Below are positions 48,728-60,365 of a stretch of DNA of 64,000 bases, in pieces. Where the stretch lies: assembly GCF_020080835.1 (NCBI RefSeq), contig NC_058166.1, forward strand, positions 4,216,001 to 4,280,000, written 5' to 3'. This stretch comes from Cotesia glomerata. Taxonomy: Eukaryota; Arthropoda; Insecta; Hymenoptera; Braconidae. The notes below the pieces were generated by a model. That model saw nothing but the letters and a program-made list of their open reading frames with translations. It had not been told where the DNA came from and did not search any database. The translations under genes and the position numbers were made by a program. How positions within the stretch are numbered: position 1 is the stretch's first letter; each line of letters starts with the position of its first letter.

Positions 48728-48940
48728 CACAGAAAAAAAAATGTTATTGAATCAAATATATAATTTTGAAGAACTTTATCTTCTTGATTTGAGTAACAAA
48801 ATTCTTAAACTAAGAAATTTTTACTTGGTTTAAGTATATTTTACTTGATTCAAAAATTTTTCATCTTGATTCAAGACAATTACCCTTTTCAAAATTATTT
48901 TCTTGGTTCAACAATTTTCCTCTCGAATCAAGTTAATTTT

Positions 48941-49089
48941 TAACTTCCCGCTAAGAAAATTGAAAATTTAAAAAAATCGGGAAGTTATTGGTTTTATCCC
49001 GTTTTGCGAAAATCGAGTTTTTATCAGATCTTGACGTTTTAAGGTCACAGGAAGCTTCCCTGACTCTTCCCGCGATGGTGTCCGTGCGG

Positions 49090-49149
<60 letters not shown>

Positions 49150-50112
49150 ATGTATGTAAACTTCTCATAACTCTCGAACGGCTCGGCCGATCGGATCGAA
49201 ATAGGTAGCGATCCAAAGAGTATCATTGCCATTAAATTTCGTAAAATTTTGAGTTGATTCGGTTCAATAGATTTTGAGAAATCTCACAAATAAAATTTTC
49301 AAAAAATCGTTTTTTTGGAATAACTTTTAAACGGCTTTATTGATCAACTCCAAAAAACTAATCCGCTCTTAAGTTTGAAAAACGACATTGATTGCCACAC
49401 TGAAAAAAAAAGTTTAAGTCGTATCGCAATACGTTTAAGCGTATGACTTATACAAATGGCGCATTTAACATAGGTATAAGCCATACACTTAAACGTATTG
49501 CGATAGGACATAATTTTTTTTTCAGTCCACCAGTCCCGTCAAAATCGGTTGATTCGTTCAAGAGTTATTGAAAACGAAAAATTTCGAAAAAAGTGTTTTT
49601 TTCACATAACTTCGACATTTCTCTTTGGATCGTTTTTGGTGAAATAGAATAATTATTAGAGCCCAATAAACCACGTCGATCGCTACCAAGAACGTGAAAA
49701 TCGGTTAATTGGTTCGTGAGTTATCGTTGTCGAAAAAATTCGGAAAAAGTGAATTTTTCAAATTTCTCTAAAATTTTCGGTTCGATCAGTTTGTGTTTAA
49801 AATTATAGTATAGAATTGAAAAAACTGCGTGGAATACTGCCAACCGCGTGAAAATCAGTTCATTAATTCAGAAATTATTGCAGTTTGAAAATTCAAAAAA
49901 TACTGTTTTATTAAACTTTTATCAGACTTTTAAGCCCGAAGAGCTCAAAAGCTTATAACAGCTAACTCTATGAGCTTAGAGAACTCGAAATAACATACAA
50001 ATAATATTTTTGAGCTCGAAGAGCTCAAAAACGTCATAAGTGCAATTTTAAGCGCTTAGATATGGAATTAGCGGGAAGTTGCAGGGATGGCCTTTAGGGT
50101 CAACCGTTTTCC
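48941..50112 (+). repeat. Element A, copy 6 (long form)
   Basis: TAACTTCCCGCTAAG at the left and GCGGGAAGTTGCAGGGATGG plus tail at the right. The (GT)n run is 49096-49147. It contains an additional module as in A3 and a 129-bp MITE (49398-49526). It is inserted into E1. Confidence 0.8.
49398..49526. repeat. 129-bp MITE nested in A6
   Basis: CACTGAAAAAAAAAGTTTAA at the left inverts to AATTTTTTTTTCAGT at the right. The arms carry GTATCGCAATACGTTTAAG and its complement. The element A sequence resumes cleanly on the other side. Confidence 0.75.
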
Positions 50113-50705
50113 AGATTTTTTTTTCAGTGTACAACAGATAGATCTCTAAAGAAATCTACTTCAAAATCATTGAGCCAAAATTTTCTTATTCATAATTTGT
50201 AAATCTCGGCAGTCGCATAGTGATTGCTATTACATTTTAAGTTTTAATGATTGATTTGACACTATATGTAAAATTTTGTGTAGCTGATGAAATAAATGTC
50301 ATCAAAGTTGATCTGGGCAGATTTATACAAAATGCAAATTTGATAGAAATCTTTATAAAGATGTATACATTTAAATGTAATTATCTATGACATCTTAATC
50401 AATAAAATCTTCAAGTGACCAATCTCCTTCTTTTCACACTCTCTCAAACTCTTCGCGCATTAAGTGTGCATGGTCAAATCTACGTAAATAATAGCAATAG
50501 CAATTATCCGGCACATATAAATGTATTATTAGTCATAAAAAGACATATGAAAATTGAATCGTTCATCGAAACGAGTAGGCTCTCTTATCAAATTTAATGA
50601 ATCGACTAAAATAACGAGATTTCGTGCTGCATATGACTTAATAAAAGCTAACAACAACCTTACCACTGAAACCATACGCCAGTGAAACTTAGCGTCTACG
50701 GTTTC

Positions 50706-50710
50706 TATAA
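50706..50710 (+). promoter_or_regulatory. Weak TATA candidate of the 50746 gene
   Basis: TATAA in GTTTCTATAACC, 36 bases before the ATG. This is close for a TATA box, so the true start site may differ. Confidence 0.25.
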
Positions 50711-50745
50711 CCAGAATTTAGTTGACTGTTTTTATTTTGATCATC

Positions 50746-51630
50746 ATGGACCTTATTTTTAGTCTTGTAATTTTGTTTGTCCAGTTTCACATATATTCGG
50801 TAAGAATTATTAAGTTATTTAAAGTTTTGTCTTTTTAGAATAAAAATAACTGCAATTTTTTTAAAATAAGAAATTTATTTGTGCTTTTTAACTAAAATTG
50901 TTTAATTCAATCACTGAATTGTTCCAGAATTTTTGTTGTTAATTGTAAGAAATTCAATTATGTACACCCGTATAAAAAAGTTGCAGAATTCCTCCATTGA
51001 TTCCGTTGGACACCATTGTTAGTATAAAAGAAGTTTGGAAAATCCTTGCACGCCTCAAGCGCTTATTTTACTATAAAGACAAAAAAAGGCCGCTCAAAGA
51101 AAATGTATTTACCAATGACAATATCGACAACTTATATCGAATTTTATTTACACAAGTGCACAAACTAACTGATAGCCATGGTGATAATTGCACGCCTCAT
51201 AAGCGAAGCAGATGAGGTAGTGCTCTATTTTCGCCATATAAAAATCAAGTGATTTTTTAAACTAAAATTGTCTCTATTTATTTTTTATCGCACTTGCAAA
51301 ATAATATTTACACATAAATGTCATGGAAAAATACTAGTTTCAACACATATGACAGTTTTAAAAGACATTTTGCTTTTTAAATAAATAAAAAAATTATTCC
51401 GTGGACGTCTGTGTGTCTGCCGAAAAACTTAACTGATCAAGTCCATTTTTTAACTTCCCGCTAAGAAAATTGAAAATTTTCAAAAATCGGGAAGTTATTG
51501 TTTTCACCCCGTTTTTCGAAAATCGAGTTTTCATCAGATCCCGACGTTTTGAGGTCCTAGGAAGCTTTCCTGACTATTTCCGCGGTGATGTCACCGTGTC
51601 TGTATGTATGTATGTATGTATGTATGTATG

Positions 51631-51693
<63 letters not shown>

Positions 51694-54600
51694 CTCTCAT
51701 AACTTTTGAACGGATCATCCGATTCGATCGAAATATGCGGCGTTTTGAAAAAGTTGAAGAGTTCCTTTGCCCCTAAAATTCTGATACTAATTTACAGAAT
51801 TTGAGTAGATAAATTTTGAGAAATCTCAAAAATAAAATTTCCAAAAATTCGTTTTTTTGAAATATCTTTTAAACGGCTGAACCGATCAATTCTAAAAACT
51901 AATTAGTTCTTAACCTCAAAAAACCACGTCGATTGCCACCAGCCCGATCAAAATCGGTTAATTTGTTCGTGAGATATCGTTGTCGAAAAAAATTGAAAAA
52001 AATGTTTTTTCAGAATTTCTATAAAATTTTTAGTCTGACCAGTTTACGCTTAAAAATTTTGCAAAGAACTCAAAAAACTGCGTTGAATGCCGTAAACCGC
52101 GAGAAAATCGGTTAATTCATTCAAAAGTTATTGCGGTTTGAAAATTCAAAAAATAGTGTTCTATAAAACTTCTATTAGCCTTTTGAGCTCGAAGAGCTCA
52201 AAAGCGCAGAACAGCGATTTATTTGAGCTCGGAGAGCTCAAAATTACACATAAATTATATTTTTGAGCTCGAAGAGCTTAAAAAATAAGTGAATTGTTGA
52301 GCACTTAGGTATGGAGGTAGCGGGAAGTTGCAGCGATGGCCTTTAGGGTCAACCGTTTTCCTAATTTTTTTATACGCATCGGTATTATCCAAAACTAACT
52401 CTTTTCGAAGATGGTCTAATTCAATGTAGTTTAATTATAATTAGCAATAAACTAAAATCCACTTATCGTTTGTATATCTATATCTATGTAAATAAGGTTT
52501 GTCTACAACACATGCGCATTTTTTTCTGGGTAGACAATGGTGTGAAAGATTTAAAAGTATTTGTATTATATTTTAATCAATTTTATTATGGAAAATGAGA
52601 TTATGAGGCCTGCACTTTTGGATTTTTCAAACTTTTTTTAACTATATTTTTTGACATTATACTAAACAAATGAATAAAAAAACGTTGACTATAATTTCAT
52701 ATATCTAGTTTCCGAAACATCTCTTTTTTAATGATTTAGTGTCTAAATTGTACACGGAAAAAAGTAAACTGTAAAATTCACTGGAATTCTGGTTAATTTT
52801 TATAGTTTCAAACAGTATAGCGGATATCGGAGTGGCACAAATGTAAATATTATAAAACTTAATATAGAAAGTGTACAAGTCACAATTTATAATTGAATAT
52901 CGGAAATGTGATTAGTAGCTGTCACTATAGTAAATAACGACTCTCTCATCTTAAAAAATTAAAGTTTCAAACAGTAAAAATTGCCGTTTCAATATATAGT
53001 CTATACTATAAGGAGAAATGGAAGGTCTCACACTCGGAGAATTTAACATTTAAAACAGTATAAATTCTACTCTAAAAATATATATTTTACTATTCCAATC
53101 AAATCAATAACTATAGTTTGATTTTTAGCGTTGCGTTGAAAATTTACCATTTTACTTTGTAAATATTGACGTTGCTTGTATAGAAATTTAGTAACTGTAG
53201 TTTATATTTTTTACATATCATGCGGTCATTTTTTAGGTACGAAATGATAAACATCAAAGTAAAAATTCTTTATTAGAGTGGTCCAAAAAATAGATTTTTG
53301 CCTATCATCTTAAAAGCTTCTCTAAGGTATAAAAAATTCTCTCCAAAGCGCAGCTTGATATCTCAATTCTTCATGAAGCTCAATGAATTTTTATTTTCCC
53401 ATTTAAATAATACGTAAAAATTTTATTTACGTTTTCATTCGGTAAAACTATGAAATACATTTTTTTTGTATTTTTCGTCAATTATTCTTGTAGGAAATTT
53501 AATTTTCTACAAAAAGTACTGAGGTAGTTTCTTCGTAATCTTAACGAGTAAAAGTTATTGAGCTTTAAATACTGCACAAAAGAAAATTTAAACGAAGATA
53601 GTTTCAAAGCAACTTTTCGAAAAATTTTTGGTAACTGTATGTAATGATTTCAAAATTTATCAAATTAGACTGTTTCTAATATAATTAACACGTGTCTTTA
53701 GATGAAGTATTAACTGTGAATTATGAATAATTTCTCTCATTACAATTTAGATATTTTTTCCTATGAGCAGTGATTTTTCAAAATTGAACTTGAATTTCAT
53801 TACGGAATCTGAATCGAGGGCAAGCTAGTACTTCCGGATGTATACTGAAGTAAATTTTTTTATTTAAGAACATGTAGGACAGGTAGGACAGGTGAATATT
53901 TAAATTTTGAACATGATGCTGGGACATTTTTTGACCGAATGAAAAATCATGAAACTTTGCAGGAGTACGTAAATAGAAGTCTTCGTGAATTGATTCTTTT
54001 ATTTTTGAATTCAATCATTAAAAAAAAAAATGATAAATAAACAGGTAGAGTTCGTGCGTAAAACTGCCTAATCTCAGGAGTCATCACATATTTAAATAGA
54101 CAAGCTTAACTATAAAGAAATTGCTAATAAACTTACAACCAATATAATCTTTAAGACTGATTTAATTTTTTGGTTTTTTCTTATTTTAGTTTATATGACT
54201 TATAAGACATAATTATTAAAATGCAGCTAGGTTAGGGTAAAAAACTGATTGTCAACAAAAAATTTAATTTACTATATATCTTCATGTAGGCCGCAAGAGA
54301 GTGCTAAAAGTAAATTATCTAGTTAAAATTTTTTAAGCAGTGGTTAGAGTATTTACAAAGTCTGGTAATCTCCTTCAGTGCATTTTACATGTGGTTCAAA
54401 TAAACAAACCGATATATTAAATTATCATTTGTTGTCACTGGTCCAGACTGAATTACCGATATCAGACTGTATACCATGTTTTTAAGAAAAAAATATAAAT
54501 TACATAATCAAATACTTTGAAACAGAAAATGTGATACAACATGGATTCTAAAATCATATCTGATTGAATTTTCTTTTATTGCGAGTATTTAAAGCTTAAT

Positions 54601-56450
54601 AACTTTTACTCGTTAAGATTACGAAAACTACTTCAGTACTTTTTTCTAGAGAATTAAATTTCTTAGAAGGATAATTGACGAAAATACAAAAAAATTTTTT
54701 CGTAGTTTTACCGGATGAAAACGTAAATAAAATTTTTTACGTGTTATTTAAATGAGAAAATAACAATTAATAAAGCTTCAACAAGAATTGAGATATCAAG
54801 CTGCGCCTTGGAGAAAATTTTATTCAAACCTAAGAAAAGTTTTTTACACAGCAGCACTTGAAAAAAAAAATAAAAATGTTTTTTTTGGACCACTCTATTC
54901 TTTATTATTATACTTTAACATTTTAGACTTTCACATAGCGAATATTACTGTTTGAAATAGTATTTTCTTCCATGTAAATAATAAATTGTAGCATTTAAAT
55001 CAAAAATCTTATAAAGTGATTATTAAAATCACGATTTTACTGTTCGAAATGGTAATTTTTTCCAGTTGATCATTACTTATTATAAATCAACTATCTTATA
55101 GTTTACTTTTTTCCGTGTAACAATTTTATATTGTAAAATTGTCACATAGTGGCAGGTCGAGAGTAAAGCAAACGCATTATGAGGCGTGCAAAATAACATT
55201 TTACTCAATCTCTAAATCTAGTAATTTATAAACGAGTGATTGAATTAAAAAAAGTAATTTTATCATAAAAGTTCTGTAAAATAAATAATTTTTTTAAATA
55301 TCCAAATTAGTGTCAAGCAAGGAACAAATTGTGCGACACGAATGATTACTTCCAAGAACGTGAACGTGATCGACGTAGAGAGGTACCGGTCCGTCGCCAG
55401 TACGTCATATCCGACGAAAATGGAAAATTCGACCAATACAGTGATTTGCAAGAATCTGACATCAATTTTCCGGATCATGATTATTCTTTCGAAGTAGTTG
55501 AAGAGGATGATACTCAGAACCCTAATTACCATCACATAACGGACAATGAGAACGAGAACATTCCGTCTTTCGCTATCGAGCCTAGATTTTCACGAAAAAC
55601 GAGTTCACAAACAAGTCCTGTGTTCAGTCACGGTGCAAGGCATCTTCATCACCGGCATTCAAAAAAATACTATCCTCATACTGAAGAAATAATCATTGTA
55701 ACTCCATCAGAAAGTCAGAATCGGCAATATTACCTAAGAGGAATTCAAGTACCGACTCGAGGACGGAGGAATAATTTACATCGTCATAGTCCGAATAATA
55801 ACATTAATGTTAATACCAATAGCTACAGCAAGAGCGATTCAGTCCCTCAACATTTGTCCGAAGACGTGTCATTGTCGAAACCTCAACTGATTGGCGAGTT
55901 AATTGACCAGGAGAGCAATTTAGAAAAACCACAACCGCTGACAAATTCCGTTCCTTTGTTAGAGATTCTGAACAATGATCAATCAATCAATGATCGGCAA
56001 AATTCGAAGAATAATAATGTTAACGTCGATACTAATGTTAATGAAAGAGCTTATCTCTCACGCAGACATACATTGGATGAAAATAAAAATTTTAATGATA
56101 ATGTAAACAGCAATATTGATGATTATGATGAACGTGATATTGGCCCGGCGGTTATAGTTAGCGCACGGAAAAATTTCAAGCTGCTTGGGTTAAATCGCAG
56201 AGACATTGACGCACTGAGAACTGAACGTAGGAGTAGAAATCAAAATGATAATACTAATGTTAATTCTAACGATGCTGGATATTATCTGAGGCCGGAACCG
56301 ATACCTGCGCCGGTGTTTACTGATAGGAATGTTCCGTATATTATTCTTGATGCACCACATAACTTTGTTAATGCGGCTTATAGAAACAAAAATCAGAATA
56401 AAAATGTTAATGTTAATACTAATGACATTGATAGTCGGGAATACTATTAA
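50746..56450 (+). CDS. Large secreted protein with five X-Asn tracts (gene c)
   Basis: Exon 1 (50746-50799) encodes the hydrophobic signal MDLIFSLVILFVQFHIYS and ends phase 0 at TCG|GTAAGA. Exon 2 (55311-56450) follows AAATTAG and starts CQARNKLCDTNDYFQERERD; no internal stop until 56450. The product is 397 residues. It is strongly charged, with Arg/Glu-rich and His-rich (HLHHRHSKKYYPH) parts and two N-terminal cysteines. Alternating Asn tracts start near residues 180 (NNNINVNTN), 252 (NNNVNVDTNVN), 276 (NFNDNVNSN), 328 (NDNTNVNSN) and 377 (NKNVNVNTN); each is followed closely by Tyr- or Asp-rich sequence, so a loose repeat of 25-75 residues may exist. The 4.5-kb intron holds A7, C2 and D. 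The exon pairing is inferred from splice sites and phase. Confidence 0.7.
51451..52370 (+). repeat. Element A, copy 7
   Basis: TAACTTCCCGCTAAG to the GCGGGAAGTTGCAGCGATGG tail, with a (TATG)n plus (GT)n run at about 51600-51689 and palindromes GAGCTCGAAGAGCTC at about 52180-52275. It lies in the intron of gene c. Confidence 0.8.
52753..55117. repeat. Family C MITE, copy 2, interrupted by element D
   Basis: CACGGAAAAAAGTAAACTGT at the left and GTTTACTTTTTTCCGTG at the right, TA on both sides (52751-52752 and 55118-55119). Removing D and one copy of its duplication leaves 733 bp, against 735 for copy 1. The orientation is reversed relative to copy 1. Confidence 0.85.
53275..54896. repeat. Foldback element D with 10-bp target duplication
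   Basis: AGAGTGGTCCAAAAAA at the left and TTTTTTGGACCACTCT at the right end long inverted arms of about 330 bases (for example CAGCTTGATATCTCAATTCT against AGAATTGAGATATCAAGCTG). The direct repeat ATTCTTTATT flanks it at 53265-53274 and 54897-54906. The middle (about 53600-54560) is non-coding. No transposase is visible. Confidence 0.85.
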
Positions 56451-56479
56451 GAGCATGGTTTAAAATATATTATATTGTG

Positions 56480-57057
56480 CACGCAGAAAAAAATTTTGTT
56501 AAAATAACCGGATATGTTGTGGTAAGAAATGAATTTGTTAACATAGGGATAACAAATTATATGATTAAATAACAAAATTTGGGTTATAATAAGTTATTGA
56601 TATGTTATAACAACAAAACAGTTTTGTTATTATAGCAAAATTTTTAAGTTGATTTGACAAATTACTTTAGTTGGTATAACAAATTTTTTTTGTTGAAACA
56701 TCAAAATTATTAGAGTAACAAAGACAATTTGTTTAAGTAATAAAGAGAATTCGTAATAATAACAATGACAATTTGTTGGAATAACAAATAAATTTGTTAC
56801 AGTAGATTTTATAAGGATATATAATTTAAAAATATGCTTATAGTAAGTTATAGGCGATTTGGAAAATATTTTGGCAACAAAATCACTTTGTAACAGCAAC
56901 AAAATGATTTTGTGTTTTGAGTTTGTTAGAATAACTTTAAACATTTTGTTAATGCAAATAATGGATTTTTTGTTATAACTACACTCATTTGTTACCACAA
57001 CATATTTTTCAGTTATACCATTTTTTGTTATTTCAACAAAATCGTTTTTATGCGTGT
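56480..57057. repeat. Palindromic MITE, family K
   Basis: CACGCAGAAAAAAATTTTGT at the left and the inverse ACAAAATCGTTTTTATGCGTG-type sequence at the right. The interior is almost entirely AACAAATTTTGTTAT-type words in both orientations. It starts 30 bases past the stop of gene c, so it may lie in its 3' UTR. Confidence 0.7.
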
Positions 57058-58734
57058 GTTAATATCGTGTTTGGCTCCCGAAATCTGCCTTATGATCGAT
57101 CAAATGTTCATAGAATAATCTGTCTTAATATTTATCGAAATCAATTAATTTTTTTATTTCCAATTTTTGTTTCTTAGTTTTATCGTTCTTTACATTTAGA
57201 AAAAAAAATTTTTGTTCAGAAAAAAATTTTTTGGCTTAATAATCGTTTAAAATAAATTTTGGTTTTTTGACAAAAGAATATCAATATCTATCATGATAAT
57301 ATAATATTGGCATTAATTTTGATAGATTAACAAACGAATAGAGTCACTTGAATTAAACAAAAAATAATTCGATCAATTCTTGAGACAAGAAAGTATATTC
57401 TTGAAAATTATCAAGAATATATATTCTTGTGGCAAGAAAATTTTCTCAAGAGTAGTACTTTTTTTTCTCAGTGTAAAATAATTTTCTATAAAATAATAAA
57501 AATAGATTGATGAAATACTTATACAAGAAATTAAATATAAATTTATTCGTTTATCGTAACTATGATGTTAACAAATGAGCATCATAAGAAATTAAAAATT
57601 GTTAAAATATTGTTATTACTTTTCTTTTTGACTTTAATCGATTTCATTGGTTTGTTCTGTTAGAAGGCGAGTTTTATGAGCTGAATACGATACTTTAAAT
57701 TACAATAGAAAAATATCTATAATTTAATATAAATTAGCCTACAAATTTATGTATAAAAATTATAAAATAATTATTTTTTGATTTAAGAAATAAATTGTTG
57801 AATAATCAATGATTATAAAGGAATACTTATGTATGTAATCGAATAAATAAAGATTTTGAAATGGATCATTTTAGTATTAAAACCGAATTTTTAAAATATT
57901 TAGACTTACTTTTATTTTTTTTGGCTCAGTTAGGATCGATTTGAGATAAAAAAGTCAAAATCAAGTCCGCATCACTCGGGTTTCTTTCAAAGTAAGCTTT
58001 TTTAAGACAAAAAAAGTTAAAATTTAATCTAAACATAGTTTTGTGAATTTTGCGTATTTGAATTGCTAATTATACAATAATTTCCTAAAAAATTTTTTTC
58101 ATGTTGATCATATTGCTCTATTTAGACATTTTTTCTATAATTTCATAGACATGGAAGAAATTTACCAATTACTTCTCTGGGTTGCAGGATTTTTGCAAAA
58201 GTTTTACAGTTTTTGACGATTTTTTCCGATTGGGATTGCTGAAGATTTAATAATTTGGTCAAATTATTCGTTCTGCTATTGAAGAGATTAATAAACCTGC
58301 AATTATTTTATCCTATTAACATTTCGCTATTTTTTTTGTGATCTCACGTTAAATTTAAGTAGAAAAAAAGTAATAATAAATCAAGCATGAAGATCACAAA
58401 ATTGCTTGATCTTGACGAGTTGGGTATAAAGCATAACCTCACGCGCTTCGCGCTATGAGGCGTGTCAGTCAAGATTAACCCCAAAAAAAGTCAATAAACG
58501 TCAAGACCTAAGGTAAATCGTCTAAAAATTTATAACTTCAAAGAAAATTAGGTCAAACTAAGTCAAAATTAAAATTCTTATCGACACGGGTTTCCTCCAA
58601 GTCTGAACTACTCTTTTTGGGTTGAATTTTTGGTATTGTTATGTATTGCCATGGTATTGATAGTCGGTAATTACTATAAAATTTTTATTTCGTGGATTAT
58701 TTTTAAATAGTTAGTGTTATTAAGAAATAGCTGA
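57058..58734. other. Intergenic, no gene recognised
   Basis: 57360-57473 carries TATTCTTGA words and ends TTCTCAGTG before TA, a probable remnant of another CACTGA-ended element. At 58441-58466 there is a copy of the recurring CGCTATGAGGCGTG motif. AATAAA candidates at 57842 and 57846 could serve gene c if its 3' UTR is long. Confidence 0.4.
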
Positions 58735-58983
58735 CTCGACTACGCTCCGCTGTTGTTTAGTCTGATGGGACATTCTAATCCACGTGTGAAATTGCCTCTC
58801 AAGCTGAAGGCAAGGTGGCAAACGCGCAGATTGGGATATCCTACTCTTCATCCTCGTTGGCACAATTTACTACGTACCTATATAACAACTTACCATAATG
58901 CAATTCAAACGTTATGTCAAAATCTGAAAGCAATTAAGCATGGACGAATGTATAATTTTTGCTTACATGGATTTATAAAATGA
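58735..58983 (+). other. Orphan open frame, possibly a coding remnant
   Basis: Open from 58735 (first ATG at 58765) to a stop at 58983: MGHSNPRVKLPLKLKARWQT, then RRLGYPTLHPRWHNLLRTYI, ending LHGFIK. The basic, Trp-containing composition differs from the Lys/Ile/Phe/Asn-rich chance frames around it, and local base composition is less AT-rich. I do not recognise the family. It could be an exon or a relic of a transposable element gene. Confidence 0.25.
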
Positions 58984-59494
58984 TAATGGTACTTTTGAAA
59001 TCTAAAAATTAAAATAATTACACTTGAAACCTGTAAATTTTTTGTAATTTTAAATAATCTACTTCTATTTCGACTTCCGAATGGCCTTTTTTAACGTCAT
59101 AGTATCAGTAGAAAAATTACTCCCTGATTTTTTTATAATTTTCCTTTCTCCAGCCATTTTCGAGGAATCAGTTTTTGAGAAAAATTGGATTTAGCGAAAA
59201 ATGCCCTCTTAAAAATGTGAAGTGATAGAAAAAATGTCTTGATTCAAGAAAAATTTTTTCTTCAAAATGTCATTCTTGTTTTAAGTATTTCAATTCTCTT
59301 AACTTAAGAAATTAATTCTGGAATCAAGGAACTAGGTTGTTTTCAAATAATATATTTACAACTTCGCCCAAGAACTTCTTCCTCTTGGGTTAAGATAGAC
59401 GGTAACATTGGTTCAAGATATTACCAACTCTTGAACTACGCGACTTTTGAATTAAGATATTATTTTACTTGTTTTAAGCATATAAATTTTTGCA

Positions 59495-59971
59495 AGCGGC
59501 ATGATGGCCGAGCGGACTAAGTCATTATCCGGTTAGTTCGTTCGTGCATCATGTCGTGAGGCAAGGGTTCGAGCCCCGACGGTTGTTCGAATAGTTCCAA
59601 CACCAACCGTCGGATATCGCTCCGGTAGCCGACTGTACTGGCATGGGTTTTCTCTGTGGTTTCCCCATCGCCACTATTCCAACAACCGATAGAAAGGGGT
59701 GAGGAATAGGGTAAATACAGTACAGAAAGCACAAGTCGGTCCACAGCCGCATTGAGAATAGAATTATGTGCGAAATGATATGTTGATTATAAAAAGAGCG
59801 GAGAACATGTTGATAATAAAAGAGTTGAAAGATTGTGTTGATAATATAGAGCGGAGCATATGTTGATAATAAAGAGTTGAAAAAAGACTATATGCGGAGA
59901 AGCTGAGACAATTAGCCTTGTAAAAACCAGAAAAACGGTATACAAGTAAAACTCATAATAATAATAAAAAA
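59495..59971 (+). repeat. tRNA-derived SINE with 14-bp target duplication
   Basis: An A box TGGCCGAGCGG at 59505 and a B box GGTTCGAGCCC at 59566 show a Ser/Leu-type (long variable arm) tRNA head. A unique body follows with repeated GTTGATAATA phrases, then an (AAT)n/A-rich tail. The direct repeat TATAAATTTTTGCA flanks it at 59481-59494 and 59972-59985. Length 477 bp. Confidence 0.85.
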
Positions 59972-60149
59972 TATAAATTTTTGCATTTTTGCTATTCTCT
60001 GTATTAATAAATATTTTTCGGTATATAGAGAAATACAAATTATTTTACTTCAAAATTTTTTTCTGACTTAAACTTATAATATTATAAATAAAAAAATTTG
60101 TTCTTGAATCAACAATCAATAATTCTTGAAATGAAATAATAGTATATTT

Positions 60150-60365
60150 CTTACCTAGGGCAGGAAAATAAGAAATGTCTCAGATTACATGTAATTGTTG
60201 ACCGAGGCGAAGCCGAGGTCGACAAACATGTGATCTGAGGCTTTCTTATTTCCTGCCCGTGGTGAGAATACTATTTTTCTCCTTGACGGAGGCGGAAAGC
60301 GGCATTTTCATTTAGCGCAGCGGGCGGAAAATTGACGCGTTCCGCCCGGAGGGGAGAAAAATTAT
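60150..60365. repeat. GC-richer palindromic unit R, copy 2
   Basis: CTCAGATTACATGTAATTGT, CCGAGGCGAAGCCGAGG and CATGTGATCTGAGG form a near-palindrome; CGCAGCGGGCGGAAAA and CCGCCCGGAGGGG follow. It is the reverse of R1 (41618-41850) and, like it, adjoins family E words. Confidence 0.6.

Larger units (their letters stand above)
48728..50129. repeat. Family E MITE, copy 1, interrupted by element A6
   Basis: CACAGAAAAAAAAATGTTAT at the left and TTTTTTTTCAGTG at the right, with TA on each side (48726-48727 and 50130-50131). The interior up to 48940 is built of TTGATTCAAGA-type words. Element A6 splits it. Confidence 0.7.

Noticed and set aside
51585..51776. Cys-Val and Cys-Met repeat proteins
   Set aside because: They are translations of (TG)n and (TATG)n microsatellites in element A.
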